Shown here piece by piece: positions 34,252 through 44,317 of a DNA stretch of 64,000 nt. Numbering within the stretch: position 1 is the stretch's first letter; each line of letters opens with the position of its first letter. The translations under genes and the position numbers were made by a program. The DNA is from RECM01 sp047921215 (GTDB lineage Bacteria > Bacteroidota > Rhodothermia > Balneolales > Cyclonatronaceae). Location of the stretch: positions 200,104 to 264,103 of the forward strand of contig JBLRWO010000001.1 of the NCBI GenBank assembly GCA_047921215.1, read 5' to 3'. Below the pieces are notes generated by a model. It did no database searches and was not told the origin of the DNA. It saw nothing but the letters and a program-made list of their open reading frames with translations.

Positions 34252-34736
34252 AGTCGCTCCGGATCGACACCGGCCATTTCGTGGATTTTCTCCCACTCAG
34301 CGTCTGTAACCGGCTGAATGGAAAGACGTGACCCTTTTTTGATCAGCATCATGTCGGCCAGTTCCGGTTCATTTCGGATTTGGTCGCGCAGTACCGGTTT
34401 GTCAAATTTCGTAACCAGCTGTATATCCACCAGATGCCAGCGCGGATTCTCCTCCGTGGCTTTTTCATCGAAATAATCGGATGCGGGGTCGAACTGGCTC
34501 GGATCGGGATAGGGTTCGCTTGCCACACGTGCCGAACCGGCCACAGCCAGCGGTTTTGCGTTTGAATGATAGAACAGAACACCGTCGCCCACCATCATTT
34601 CGTCACGCATGAAATTTCGGGCCTGATAGTTCCGCACACCCTCCCAGTGGGTGGTCTGATCGGGTTGGGAGGCCAGATCGTCGATGCTGAAAACATCCGG
34701 TTCCGATTTCATGAGCCAGTACCGTCTTTGAGACAT
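34248..34736 (-). CDS. EVE-domain protein
   Basis: A 162-aa protein formed by one EVE domain, a PUA-like fold thought to bind modified nucleic-acid bases. Diagnostic segments: YWLMKSEPDVFSIDDL, WEGVRNYQARNFMRDEM, VLFYHSNAKPLAVAG and a C-terminal KKGSRLSIQPVTDAEW. Related to human THYN1. First gene of the chain EVE-dcd-BFD-rsmE, all joined by ATGA overlaps. Confidence 0.93.
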   Translation of the reverse strand: MSQRRYWLMKSEPDVFSIDDLASQPDQTTHWEGVRNYQARNFMRDEMMVGDGVLFYHSNAKPLAVAGSARVASEPYPDPSQFDPASDYFDEKATEENPRWHLVDIQLVTKFDKPVLRDQIRNEPELADMMLIKKGSRLSIQPVTDAEWEKIHEMAGVDPERL

Positions 34737-34846
34737 ATTCGATGCTATCTAAAATCTTTTCGTCGTCATTGGAGGGCGAATAATAACCACGATACGAGAA
34801 AGGAACAACGCTATTTCAGGGAAAAACAGGATTTGCTGTCCGGCAC

Positions 34847-35824
34847 TCATGTCAGCACAGTCACACATACAGTATTCACGATATCCTCCCAGCTGCAGCC
34901 GCGCGAAAGATCGTTCATGGGTTTTGCCAGTCCCTGGATGATGGGTCCTACAGCGGTAGCCCCTCCCAGCCTTTCCGTAATTTTATAGGCAATATTTCCC
35001 GCATCAATATTGGGGAAGATAAACACATTGGCACGGCCTGCCACCTTCGATCCAGGAGCTTTGCGTTCGGCAACCTCCGGCAGATAGGCTGCATCGAACT
35101 GCAGTTCACCATCAATCCAGAGGTCTGGACGAAGGTCCCGGGCGATTTTAAGTGCCTGCAATACCAGGTCGACCTGTTCATGGCTTGCACTGCCCATGGT
35201 TGAAAACGACAGCATGGCCACATACGGATCTTCGGCCGTAAGGGCGCGGTGGGTATCGGCAGAATCGATGGCAATGGTAGCAAGCTGTTCAGCATCGGGA
35301 TAGGGTACCACGGCACAATCGCCGTAGGTAAACACACGGTCGTCGCGGGTATGCATCAGGAATATACTCGATACGATACTGGACGCAGGCTTCAGTCCGA
35401 TGCCCTGAATGGCTGCCCGAAGCACATCGCCAGTGGTGTTTACTGCTCCTGCAACGCAACCATGGGCACGGCCGGCATCAACCAGCATAGCCGCATAGAA
35501 CAGATTGTTTTCGGACAGGATGTTACCGGCCAGGCCGGTTGTCATCCCCTTATGGGCCCTTTTTAGTTGCAGATTACCGGCAAGCGATTCCTTATCAGGA
35601 TCGGTATGGAATTCGGTGAAGGTCACATCCCCATCCAGGGTGATCTGTTCTGCCTCTGCCCTGTTCATAATACCGGCCTCATCCCCGATGAGTATTACAT
35701 GGCATATCTTGTTGGCAAGCAAAAATTCAGCCGCTTTAAGCGTTCTTGTATCTTCTGTTTCGGGCAGTACGATTGTTTTGGCAGCTGTCTTTGCCAGGGT
35801 TCTGATCTGTTTGATAATATCCAT
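34847..35824 (-). CDS. pta: Phosphate acetyltransferase
   Basis: Interconverts acetyl-CoA and acetyl phosphate. 325 aa, the single-domain type without the N-terminal BioD-like regions of E. coli Pta. The start MDIIKQIRTLAKTAAKTIVLPE, GRAHGCVAGAVNTTGDVLRA and the end GPIIQGLAKPMNDLSRGC with the VNTVCVT closing segment are characteristic. It follows ackA after 87 nt, forming the acetate/ATP-yielding pair. Confidence 0.96.
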   Translation of the reverse strand: MDIIKQIRTLAKTAAKTIVLPETEDTRTLKAAEFLLANKICHVILIGDEAGIMNRAEAEQITLDGDVTFTEFHTDPDKESLAGNLQLKRAHKGMTTGLAGNILSENNLFYAAMLVDAGRAHGCVAGAVNTTGDVLRAAIQGIGLKPASSIVSSIFLMHTRDDRVFTYGDCAVVPYPDAEQLATIAIDSADTHRALTAEDPYVAMLSFSTMGSASHEQVDLVLQALKIARDLRPDLWIDGELQFDAAYLPEVAERKAPGSKVAGRANVFIFPNIDAGNIAYKITERLGGATAVGPIIQGLAKPMNDLSRGCSWEDIVNTVCVTVLT

Positions 35825-35911
35825 ATCCTGTATTGATGTGGCAACAGATAACCGTTTTGCGGCGGGTTGCCAGTGAAAAATTTATTACAGACGAAGGCCG
35901 GTGAGTACCGG

Positions 35912-37135
35912 TCAGATCCACGGTGACTGGCTTGCAGCCTGGGCAATTTTTGCCGTATCGATGGCGATCACCAGCTCTTCGTTGGTCGGTATCACGTATA
36001 TCTCCGTTTTCGAGGCATCGGTACTGATCTTTTCAATTTTGCCCCGGGTAACGGCCTCATTCCGGGTATCATCCAGCTCAATGCCCAGGTAGTCGAGCTC
36101 AGCGACCGCTTTCTTGCGGACGAGTGCGGCATTCTCGCCGATTCCGGCCGTGAACAGGATGGCATCACACCCGTTCATTACGGCGGTGTATGACCCGATA
36201 TACTGCTTGATTTTATAGCAGAACACGTCTATAGCCTGCTGACACCTTCGGTCGCCGTTCTGCGCCTCGGTGATCAGGTCGCGCATGTCGGCCGCGTATC
36301 CGCTCAGGCCCAGCAGGCCGCTGTGACGGTTAAGCAGCGCGTGCAGGTTGTTGAGCGGTAGTTCCTCCTTCTCGACCAGGTAGAACATGATGGAAGGGTC
36401 GATATCTCCACAGCGTGTACCCATCACCATGCCAGACAGCGGGGTGAAACCCATGCTGGTATCTACCGATTTCCCGCCTTTGATCGCCGTTATGGAGGCC
36501 CCGTTGCCCAGGTGGCAGCTGATCACTTTGGTCTGCTCTACCGGCTTGTCTGTAAGCTTGTAATACTGCCGGCTCACAAAGTAGTGCGAGGTTCCGTGAA
36601 AACCGTATTTCCGGATTTTGTACCGCCGGTACAACCGGTTCGGGATTCCGTACAGATAGGCCTCAGGGGGCAGTGAATGATGGAATGCCGTGTCGAAAAC
36701 GGCAACATGCGGAACATCGGGCAGATACTCAAGGGCGGCCTGGATTCCCCTCAGGTTCGGCGGATTGTGCAGTGGTGCCAGGTCGATGGCCTGCTCGATG
36801 GCCTCCAGTACTTTTTCATCGATCAGCACCGAATCTTTGAACATCTCCCCGCCGTGTACTACACGGTGCCCCACGGCCTTGATGTCGGCGGGTGACCCGA
36901 TAATTTTATTTTCCGGATTCATGAGATAGCCCATGATCTCCTTGAGCGCCTCCACATGGTTGGCGATGTTTTTGGTATCCTTTGTACCCTTCTGCCCTGC
37001 CGCTTCGTGTTTTACGATGGAGGTAACGGCACCAATGCGCTCGATCAACCCTTTGCAGACGTCGGAATTATCCGAGGTTTCAATAAGATCGTATTTAACG
37101 GATGAGCTGCCGCAATTAATAACTAATACCAGCAT
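35912..37135 (-). CDS. ackA: Acetate kinase
   Basis: Transfers phosphate between acetyl phosphate and ADP. 407 aa. Visible are VINCGSSSVKYDLI at the start, the VAVFDTAFH substrate segment, HLGNGASITAIKGGKSVDTSMG and FTAGIGENAALVRKK, all as in ASKHA-fold acetate kinases. Upstream partner of pta. The gene starts at ATG 37135, opposite the divergent GH13 gene. Confidence 0.97.
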   Translation of the reverse strand: MLVLVINCGSSSVKYDLIETSDNSDVCKGLIERIGAVTSIVKHEAAGQKGTKDTKNIANHVEALKEIMGYLMNPENKIIGSPADIKAVGHRVVHGGEMFKDSVLIDEKVLEAIEQAIDLAPLHNPPNLRGIQAALEYLPDVPHVAVFDTAFHHSLPPEAYLYGIPNRLYRRYKIRKYGFHGTSHYFVSRQYYKLTDKPVEQTKVISCHLGNGASITAIKGGKSVDTSMGFTPLSGMVMGTRCGDIDPSIMFYLVEKEELPLNNLHALLNRHSGLLGLSGYAADMRDLITEAQNGDRRCQQAIDVFCYKIKQYIGSYTAVMNGCDAILFTAGIGENAALVRKKAVAELDYLGIELDDTRNEAVTRGKIEKISTDASKTEIYVIPTNEELVIAIDTAKIAQAASQSPWI

Positions 37136-37345
37136 GGCAGTAATAATGGTTATGCCTTGAAAATTGTAATAATGATGCCCAAAAATAGGGAATTTCCGGC
37201 CGGAATTGAAATGCCGGGCTTGTAAGATCAGTTCAAAAAGAGGTCCTGAAAATTCAACATATTGTATGTTAGTTCCTCGTCACGTGTAATCAGGATATTC
37301 ATTATTTTGAGGGTCATCTTTGCAATCTGCCAATTAATTCCCCTC

Positions 37346-39013
37346 ATGCATCGCATTCACGCAGCCATTCGCCCTTTCCTGATTCTCATAGCCACATTAA
37401 TGCTGCTGTCGGATGCGGTAGACGCACAAACGCATCCCGACTGGGCCCGAAATCTCGGCATGTATGAGGTGAACGTGCGCCAGTACACCCCGGAGGGGAC
37501 CTTCGCCGCCTTCGAAACGCATCTCGACCGGCTGCAGAATCTGGGCGCCGGCATACTGTGGCTGATGCCCGTGCACCCAATCGGCCGGCAGAACCGGCTT
37601 GGCACCCTGGGCAGTTACTATTCCGTTCGTGACTTTCTGGACATCAATCCCGAGTTCGGCACCAGGGAAGATTTCCGCCGGCTGGTACAGGAGATCCACG
37701 CACGTGGCATGTATGTGATTATGGACTGGGTGCCCAATCACACCTCGTGGGATAATCCACTCACCACCGAACATCCCCAATGGTACGCGAAGGATGCGGG
37801 CGGTAATTTCATACCTCCGCCGGGCACCAACTGGTCGGATGTGATCCAGCTGGATCATTCACAGCAGGGTCTGCGCGATTATATGGTCGATGCCATGACG
37901 TATTGGGTGGAGGAGTTCGGCATCGACGGCTTCCGGTTTGATGCGGCCGGATTTGTACCCATGGATTTCTGGCAGGAGGTATTGCCGCGGATGCGGGAGG
38001 TGAGGCCCGATTTGCTGATGCTGGCCGAAGACAATGGTCCGGAGTTTCATGAGGCCGGTTTCGACATGACCTTCGGATGGGACTACTACGGTTTCGGACA
38101 AGGCGTTCTGAAGCGAATCGCCAACGGTTCTGGCAATGCAAACGATCTTGCCGCCTATGTGGTAAACCAGATTTCAACCTATCCGGACGATGCCTGGCGG
38201 CTCTATTTCACCTCGAACCACGATGAAAATTCCTGGTACGGCACCACCCGCGAGCTGTTCGGGGATGCAGCCGAAGTGCTTGCCCTACTCACGGGTACCT
38301 TCCACGGCATGCCGCTGATCTACAGCGGACAGGAAGCCGGTCTCGACAAGCGCCTGGCCTTCTTCGACAAAGATCTGATACCCTGGAGGGACCATCCTAA
38401 CTTCACATTGTACCGAACCCTTTTTGAGCTAAAGCGAAACAACCGGGCTCTATGGAACGGGCATCACGGTGGTAATCTGCAGCGCATCACCACGAACCAC
38501 AATACCAGTGTATTTGCTTTCACCCGCGAAAAAGACGGCGACCGTATTTTTGCCGCCATGAATCTGCGCAACACCACCCTCGACGTGCTGTTCCTCGGGA
38601 CGGCCTACGCGGGAGCGTACGAGGACGCGTTCAGCGGCGATCCGGTTGAGCTGGCGGGCAGTTCGCGATTCATCCTGCCACCGTATGGATATGTGGTTTA
38701 CCACCAGACCGCCGGCACTGTGAGCGTGCCGTCAGAAGCCGGCAGGCCAAAACGTTTTACACTGGACCAGAACTACCCCAATCCGTTCAATCCCACCACC
38801 ACTATCACCTATACCCTGCCGGAGAGCGGGCAGGTTACCATCGGGGTGTACCGAATAAACGGGCAGCGGGTGTCTGTTATCGAGAACGGCGTACGTGCCT
38901 CCGGTACCCATTCAGTTACCTGGGATGCCACGGGCCTGGCGAGCGGGGTATATCTGTACAGGATACGGGCGGGCGATTACAGCGCGGTGAAAAAAATGCT
39001 GATGGTTAAATAA
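37346..39013 (+). CDS. Secreted GH13 alpha-amylase-family enzyme with T9SS sorting domain
   Basis: A 555-aa exported glycoside hydrolase acting on alpha-glucans. The ATG at 37346 starts a signal peptide (IRPFLILIATLMLLSDAVDA) better than the in-frame TTG at 37262. GH13 blocks: VIMDWVPNHTSW (~122), GFRFDAAGF with nucleophile Asp (~198), LMLAEDNG with acid Glu (~227) and TSNHDENSW (~290). Residues ~470-555 form a type IX secretion C-terminal domain with LDQNYPNPFNPTTTITYTLP and GVYLYRIRAGDYSAVKKMLM, implying export to the surface or medium. Subfamily specificity is not resolved. Confidence 0.92.
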   Translation: MHRIHAAIRPFLILIATLMLLSDAVDAQTHPDWARNLGMYEVNVRQYTPEGTFAAFETHLDRLQNLGAGILWLMPVHPIGRQNRLGTLGSYYSVRDFLDINPEFGTREDFRRLVQEIHARGMYVIMDWVPNHTSWDNPLTTEHPQWYAKDAGGNFIPPPGTNWSDVIQLDHSQQGLRDYMVDAMTYWVEEFGIDGFRFDAAGFVPMDFWQEVLPRMREVRPDLLMLAEDNGPEFHEAGFDMTFGWDYYGFGQGVLKRIANGSGNANDLAAYVVNQISTYPDDAWRLYFTSNHDENSWYGTTRELFGDAAEVLALLTGTFHGMPLIYSGQEAGLDKRLAFFDKDLIPWRDHPNFTLYRTLFELKRNNRALWNGHHGGNLQRITTNHNTSVFAFTREKDGDRIFAAMNLRNTTLDVLFLGTAYAGAYEDAFSGDPVELAGSSRFILPPYGYVVYHQTAGTVSVPSEAGRPKRFTLDQNYPNPFNPTTTITYTLPESGQVTIGVYRINGQRVSVIENGVRASGTHSVTWDATGLASGVYLYRIRAGDYSAVKKMLMVK

Positions 39014-39223
39014 GGGAGCTGAGGGGATCTCACCGATATGAAGACGTTGGTTGAGACGAATTGAAACGATTGCAGAATATTATCCAGGATACAGTTCATC
39101 CATTCAGACGGCATAATTTGTTCCGATTCCAAAGTTGTTTGTCTTAATATTTGTTACCTTGGGTTGTAAGCTAGCATCAAATCAATCCTGCCCTGCCAGG
39201 GCATCATAGGTAAAACGAGGATA

Positions 39224-42013
39224 ATGATGATGTTTGGCCAAACCATATCCCATTACCGGATTCTCGAAAAACTGGGTGAAGGCGGGATGGGTGTTGTCTT
39301 CAAGGCACACGACACCCGGCTTGACCGTAGCGTTGCCCTTAAGTTTTTGGCTCCGCACATCTCCCACAACAGGCTTGAAAAGAACCGGTTTCTTCTCGAA
39401 GCCCGCGCTGCTTCGGCCCTCGATCATCCCAACATCTGCACGGTTTATGAGATCAATGAAACACCCGATGGCCAGTTGTTTCTCGTCATGCCTGCCTACA
39501 AGGGCACGTCCCTGGACAGGAAAATCGAGGCCGGCCCGATCGATCTCCGGGAAGCTGTCGGAATAGTAATACAGATTGCAGAGGGACTCCGGGCTGCTCA
39601 TGATAACGGGATAATCCACCGCGACATCAAGAGCAGCAACATCATGATAACCGACAAGGGCCAGGTCAAGATTATGGATTTTGGCCTCGCACAGAAGAGC
39701 GGTGCCACCCGGTGTACCCGGCAGGATTCGGTTATCGGAACGGTTTTGTATATGTCGCCGGAGCAGGCCAGGGGCGATCAAATCGACCGGCGTTCAGACC
39801 TGTGGTCGCTGGGTGTGGTACTCTATGAAATGGTGACCGGCAAAATGCCATTCACGGCCGATTACGATCAGGCTGTTATCTACCGGATACTGAATGACGA
39901 ACCCGAGCCGGCGGCCGCTCTCCGGGCGGATGTCCCTCCGGGCCTGCAAACGGTACTATCGGGATGTCTGCAGAAAGACCGGAACAGACGCTATCAGTCG
40001 GTGGATGAACTTCTACCGAACCTCCGAAGCCTGTTTGAACCAGTCGGGCAACCTGATGCCGGCATGCACCGTCGTTCCTTGCTCAGAAGAGTGGCAAAAC
40101 CGGTCATAATCATCCCATCTGCACTCATGTTGATGGTCCTGCTCACAGGTATTTACTGGCTAACCGGCAGCAGCCCGGTCATTCCCTTCGCAGAAAGGGA
40201 CTGGGTTCTGATCACGGAATTTGACAATCATACCGGCGATGAGATCTTTGACCGTTCCCTTAATACCGCCTTATCGGCAAGTCTGTGCCAGTCGATGCAT
40301 GTGAATATTTTTCCGGCCGTCCGCCTTGCGGATGTGTTGCAAAGAATGGGCCGGAATACCGATCACGTTATCGATGAACAGACGGGCATCGAAGTTTGTC
40401 TGAGAGAGGGCATCAGAGGGTTGATCATGCCGCTCATATCAAGGGTCGGCGACAACTACTCTATCACAGTTCGCCTGATCGATCCTGAGACCGGCCTGAC
40501 CACGCGTTCCTACATCGAAGCTGCTCAGAACCGGGACCACATTCTGCCGTCGCTTGACGCCATCACCCGCAAACTACGGCGCGATCTCGGTGAATCGCTC
40601 CTCGACATTCGCACTAACGAGCGGGCGCTGTTAAACGTTACCACTCCCTCCCTTCAGGCGCTAAAACACTACAGCGACGGGGTACATCACTGGCGCAAGG
40701 GCAACTATGAGGAAGCCACCCTGCTCCAGCAACTTGCCATCGAACTTGATCCCGATTTTGCCAGTGCCCACGCTGCACTGGGCATTCATTACTACAGCCA
40801 CATCTACAACAATACTCAGAAAGGCAGAGAACATTTTGAGAGATCCATACGGCTTTCAGACCGCATCACCGACCGGGAAAGACTATTTATTCAAGCATCA
40901 TATAACGGCCAGCTTGGCAAAACCAGGGAGGCGGAACAGCTTTACAGGCTGCTTCTGGATTCCTATCCGGACGACATTGGCGGACGTTCCAATCTTGCCC
41001 GGATCCTGAGAACAACAGACCGGTCGGCAGAGGCCATCGAACAGTACGAAGAGGTACTTCGTATTCTTCCGAATGATGTGTCCACCATGATCGATATTGC
41101 CACATCATACAGTATTAACGGCAACTATCCGGAAGCCATAGCCTACTATAACCGGGCATTTGAGCTACAACCTGCTTTCTTCACGGAAGGCAGTCTTAAT
41201 CACGAATATGGAATGGCTCTTGTTGAGAATGGATCGAGAGCGGAAGCGAGGCAGGTGTTCAATCAGGTGCTCGACTCAGCCATACGCCCAAGAGCACTGC
41301 GATCCCTTGCCTTGCTCGATATGTACGAGGGCAAATACAGAGACGCCATGATAAAACTCAACGATGCCATCCTCAGCACCCATGCGAACCGTCATTATTT
41401 AAGTGAGGCACGAAACCGAGTCTTCCTGGCCGCTATATATCGCGAAACGGCTGATAAAACTGCCCTGTTAAACGAACTGGAAAAGGCATCCGAACTACTG
41501 GCTGAAACCGGACCCCAGACCTGGTTACTGAGACATATTTGCACGATGTATGCCCGATCGAACGAAATAGACCGTGCCATGGCCATACTCGATGAGGTTC
41601 AGGATTACACAGACATGGAGATACCTGGTCAACGAAGCCTCTTTTTGTATATGGAGGGTGAGATAGAACTCGCAAGGGGTAACGCTGCCGGGGCAATTCA
41701 GAAGTTTCAGATTTCTGACCGAAGCCAGAAGAATGAATTTGCTTCGAGAGGCATAGCCTTCGCAAACTATCAGGCGGGCGATTATGAGGAGGCCATCAGG
41801 CATTACGAACCCATCCTTGAAAAACCGGTTTTCGGCTGGGAAGCCCAGCATGACTGGCTTTGGGATCATTACTATGCAGCACGGTGCTATGCCGAACTGG
41901 ATCAAAATAATAGCGCAATAACCCTTCTCGACAGATTCCTTAATCTCTGGAAAGAAGCGGATGATGATATCGAGCTATTGAACCGTGCCCGCCAGTTGCG
42001 CGAAACCCTGTAG
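39224..42013 (+). CDS. Ser/Thr protein kinase with membrane span and TPR sensor region
   Basis: A 929-aa one-pass receptor-like kinase. Residues ~10-270 are a PknB-type kinase: glycine loop LGEGGMGVVFKAHD, catalytic IIHRDIKSSN (~131), KIMDFGL (~150) and GTVLYMSPEQARG. A membrane span follows at ~292-315. The exterior part begins with a FlgO-like segment (VLITEFDNHTGDEIFDRSLN) and then about ten TPR-like helical pairs from ~480 to the end. This design is common in Bacteroidota/Rhodothermota and Acidobacteriota; ligand and targets are unknown. Three consecutive ATGs (39224, 39227, 39230) leave the exact start open. Confidence 0.93.
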   Translation: MMMFGQTISHYRILEKLGEGGMGVVFKAHDTRLDRSVALKFLAPHISHNRLEKNRFLLEARAASALDHPNICTVYEINETPDGQLFLVMPAYKGTSLDRKIEAGPIDLREAVGIVIQIAEGLRAAHDNGIIHRDIKSSNIMITDKGQVKIMDFGLAQKSGATRCTRQDSVIGTVLYMSPEQARGDQIDRRSDLWSLGVVLYEMVTGKMPFTADYDQAVIYRILNDEPEPAAALRADVPPGLQTVLSGCLQKDRNRRYQSVDELLPNLRSLFEPVGQPDAGMHRRSLLRRVAKPVIIIPSALMLMVLLTGIYWLTGSSPVIPFAERDWVLITEFDNHTGDEIFDRSLNTALSASLCQSMHVNIFPAVRLADVLQRMGRNTDHVIDEQTGIEVCLREGIRGLIMPLISRVGDNYSITVRLIDPETGLTTRSYIEAAQNRDHILPSLDAITRKLRRDLGESLLDIRTNERALLNVTTPSLQALKHYSDGVHHWRKGNYEEATLLQQLAIELDPDFASAHAALGIHYYSHIYNNTQKGREHFERSIRLSDRITDRERLFIQASYNGQLGKTREAEQLYRLLLDSYPDDIGGRSNLARILRTTDRSAEAIEQYEEVLRILPNDVSTMIDIATSYSINGNYPEAIAYYNRAFELQPAFFTEGSLNHEYGMALVENGSRAEARQVFNQVLDSAIRPRALRSLALLDMYEGKYRDAMIKLNDAILSTHANRHYLSEARNRVFLAAIYRETADKTALLNELEKASELLAETGPQTWLLRHICTMYARSNEIDRAMAILDEVQDYTDMEIPGQRSLFLYMEGEIELARGNAAGAIQKFQISDRSQKNEFASRGIAFANYQAGDYEEAIRHYEPILEKPVFGWEAQHDWLWDHYYAARCYAELDQNNSAITLLDRFLNLWKEADDDIELLNRARQLRETL

Positions 42014-42031
42014 ATAATTTTGGCTCTACAG
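42008..42031. terminator. Weak hairpin shared by two converging stop codons
   Basis: CTGTAGA (42008-42014) and TCTACAG (42025-42031) form a 7-bp stem with a 10-nt loop. The left arm contains the kinase TAG and the right arm the TAG of the converging lipoprotein gene, which lie only 12 nt apart. No T-run is present, so terminator action is uncertain. Confidence 0.35.
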
Positions 42032-42937
42032 ATTTTCAATGTCGGGTGCCAGGTCTTGAAATTCATCGGGAATCAAGGGATTGTCCAACACAAAAAGCCG
42101 GCGTTTGTCAAGGTTAAGCTGCTCAGTAATTGTGCCGTAATGCTCATCAAAAATGGCATCCAGTTTGCCTGAAGCGATGATGTTTTGCAGGCCCTGTTCA
42201 ATGCGTTCGGCCAGCTGTGGCAGGTCCGGATTTATATAAAATACAAGTGGAAAAGGGTAAAAGAGCAGAATATTCTGATCGATGATCAGGCCTTCACGTT
42301 TTGAGGCCCGGTTTTCGTACACACCCAAAACCTCGTTTGCACCGTAGGCACTGTAATCAAACAGTCCGTTTTGCAGCCGGTCAAAAATATCATCAAAATT
42401 TCCATCTTCAACCACACTGTAGCCGTTATGTCTGAAAATGGTTGCATCACTCCATGTTTCGGGAACGCCATGGTCCAGCTTTTGCAACTCTTCGGGCTTG
42501 CTGATACCATTAAATATGGGAGCATCCTCCTCCCTGATAATCGGAACACGGTACCCCAGCAGGTTTTTTGTCAACAGATGAGGGATCACAATCATATCGC
42601 CCTCCGCAAATTTCTGATTGCCGGCGATGGTAACAAACAGGTCGTGGCTTTTTTCTGTAAACACCAGCGCTTCATCATCACCGGGATATTCCTCCATACT
42701 CTCTTCTATTTCCCATGCTCCCCATTCCTCTTCGGTTGCCTCCAGAATGGCGATCAGCACCTTGCGTTCATAGACCTGGCGCGCTGCCGACCGGTTTCCG
42801 TTCCAGAAATCAACCGTCGTGGTAATTAGTACATGGGGTTCGGGAAATCCGGATTCCGGTTTATCTTTGGAGCAGGATATGAATATTATACATGCAACAG
42901 TAATAAAAACGGGCAGCAGGTGAATAGGTTTTTTCAT
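42026..42937 (-). CDS. Periplasmic substrate-binding-like lipoprotein
   Basis: A 303-aa lipoprotein (signal ending FISCSKD, Cys22). The body resembles family 3 periplasmic binding proteins: a phrase like YGANEVLGVYENR in the hinge region, FYINPDLPQLAERIEQGLQNIIASGKLDAIFDEHYG near the end is the typical closing segment (key residues AERIEQGLQNIIASG). No ABC permease is adjacent, so it may serve a sensor (perhaps the neighbouring kinase) or an orphan transporter; that link is inference. Converges on the kinase gene. Confidence 0.75.
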   Translation of the reverse strand: MKKPIHLLPVFITVACIIFISCSKDKPESGFPEPHVLITTTVDFWNGNRSAARQVYERKVLIAILEATEEEWGAWEIEESMEEYPGDDEALVFTEKSHDLFVTIAGNQKFAEGDMIVIPHLLTKNLLGYRVPIIREEDAPIFNGISKPEELQKLDHGVPETWSDATIFRHNGYSVVEDGNFDDIFDRLQNGLFDYSAYGANEVLGVYENRASKREGLIIDQNILLFYPFPLVFYINPDLPQLAERIEQGLQNIIASGKLDAIFDEHYGTITEQLNLDKRRLFVLDNPLIPDEFQDLAPDIENL

Positions 42938-43252
42938 GATGGTTTATCAGTAGTTTATCCTATTGTTTTTTAATTAATTCGTGAGTATCCCATTTCACGG
43001 GATTCACTTCATACTGTTTCCCACCTTTACGATATAAGGATAAATTTTTTAAAGTAATATTTTCAAGTTTTATGAAATTGAATTTACCCTGCATTGGAAT
43101 CTATTAATTTTATTTATCAGTCTATTTACAGTATATCTTTAAGGGATAATTATAACTTGCAAAATAAATGTAAGTAAGCCAATTATAATATATTTATACT
43201 CTAGTTTAATCTTGGTTGCATTGACTGTCGCATAAATTGGTGCTCGATTACA
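42938..43252. other. AT-rich gap between lipoprotein gene and rfbB
   Basis: A 315-nt stretch clearly richer in A+T than its surroundings, with no supported gene. It has one hairpin: GTGA(GT)ATCCC at 42981-42991 pairs with GGGATTCAC at 42999-43007 around a 7-nt loop. It includes the 5' region of the lipoprotein gene and the end of the rfb cluster. Confidence 0.5.
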
Positions 43253-44266
43253 TCAACGGAATGGCACTTTACCCCCATACCTCCCCGTATACCACCTCAC
43301 CGTCTCCACCAACGCCTCGCGGAATTTCATCTCGTGCCGCCAGCCCAGTTCGGTTTCTATCTTTGTTGCGTCAATCGCGTATCTGAAATCGTGGCCGGGA
43401 CGGTCAGTCACAAAGGTAATGAGGCTCGCGTAATCGCCGCCGGGCCCCTTCCCTACCGACTCGTTCAGGATGGAGCAGATCTCTCGCACCAGGTCGAGGT
43501 TTTTCCACTCGTTGCGCCCGCCGATATTGTACGTCTGCCCGCTTAACCCGTCATGGTATGCCAGGTCGAGCGCCCGGCAGTGGTCGCCCACCCAGAGCCA
43601 GTCGCGCACGTTCTGCCCCCTGCCGTACACAGGAATGGGCTTGCCGGCAAGGGCCGTGCGGATAACGGTCGGGATCAGCTTTTCGTCGTGCTGATGGGGG
43701 CCGAAATTGTTGGAGCAGTTGGTGGTAACCACGTTCATGCCGTAGGTGTGGTGGTAGGCGCGCACCAGGAGATCGCTGCCCGCCTTGGTGGCCGAATAGG
43801 GCGAGTTGGGCGCATAGGGTGTGGTTTCGGTGAACGATCCCACTTCGCCAAGCTGACCGTACACCTCGTCGGTGGAGACGTGATGGAAACGGGATTCCTG
43901 GATCCGCTTCCGGGCCGTCCAGAGCTGCCGGCACTCCTCGAGGATGTTGAAGGTGCCCACAATATTCGAGAAAATGAACGGTTCGGGGCCTTTGATCGAA
44001 TTGTCGACATGGCTTTCGGCGGCCAGGTGGATCACCCCGTCGGGATTGAACCGCTGAACCACATTTTTCACTGCAGGACGGTCGACAAGGTCAATTTTGC
44101 TGAAAGTGTACCTGTCGCGGTCCGTTATCCCTTCCAGGAATTTCAGGTCGGAGGCGTAGGTGAGCTTGTCGATGTTCAGAATGTGCAGGTCGCCGTGTTT
44201 CCCGAGCATGTGCAGAATCAGGTTCGATCCGATAAACCCCGCGCCTCCTGTGATGATAATCTTCAT
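43253..44266 (-). CDS. rfbB: dTDP-glucose 4,6-dehydratase
   Basis: Second step of dTDP-L-rhamnose synthesis, an NAD-dependent extended SDR. 337 aa. Visible are ITGGAGFIGSNLILHML, the catalytic HVSTDEVYGQLG (Thr-Asp-Glu) and YSATKAGSDLLVRAYHHTYG (Tyr-x3-Lys). Ends the four-gene rfbA-D-C-B cluster; 51 nt separate it from rfbC. Confidence 0.97.
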   Translation of the reverse strand: MKIIITGGAGFIGSNLILHMLGKHGDLHILNIDKLTYASDLKFLEGITDRDRYTFSKIDLVDRPAVKNVVQRFNPDGVIHLAAESHVDNSIKGPEPFIFSNIVGTFNILEECRQLWTARKRIQESRFHHVSTDEVYGQLGEVGSFTETTPYAPNSPYSATKAGSDLLVRAYHHTYGMNVVTTNCSNNFGPHQHDEKLIPTVIRTALAGKPIPVYGRGQNVRDWLWVGDHCRALDLAYHDGLSGQTYNIGGRNEWKNLDLVREICSILNESVGKGPGGDYASLITFVTDRPGHDFRYAIDATKIETELGWRHEMKFREALVETVRWYTGRYGGKVPFR

Positions 44267-44317
44267 TGCTGATCCCCGGTTTTATTTTATAGTTCTTTAC
44301 GGTCAGTTCTGTTTAAT

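Noticed and set aside
35898..35911. CCGGT-GAGT-ACCGG hairpin at the end of ackA as a terminator
   Set aside because: Only 5 bp and no T-run; pta follows on the same strand and is probably cotranscribed.
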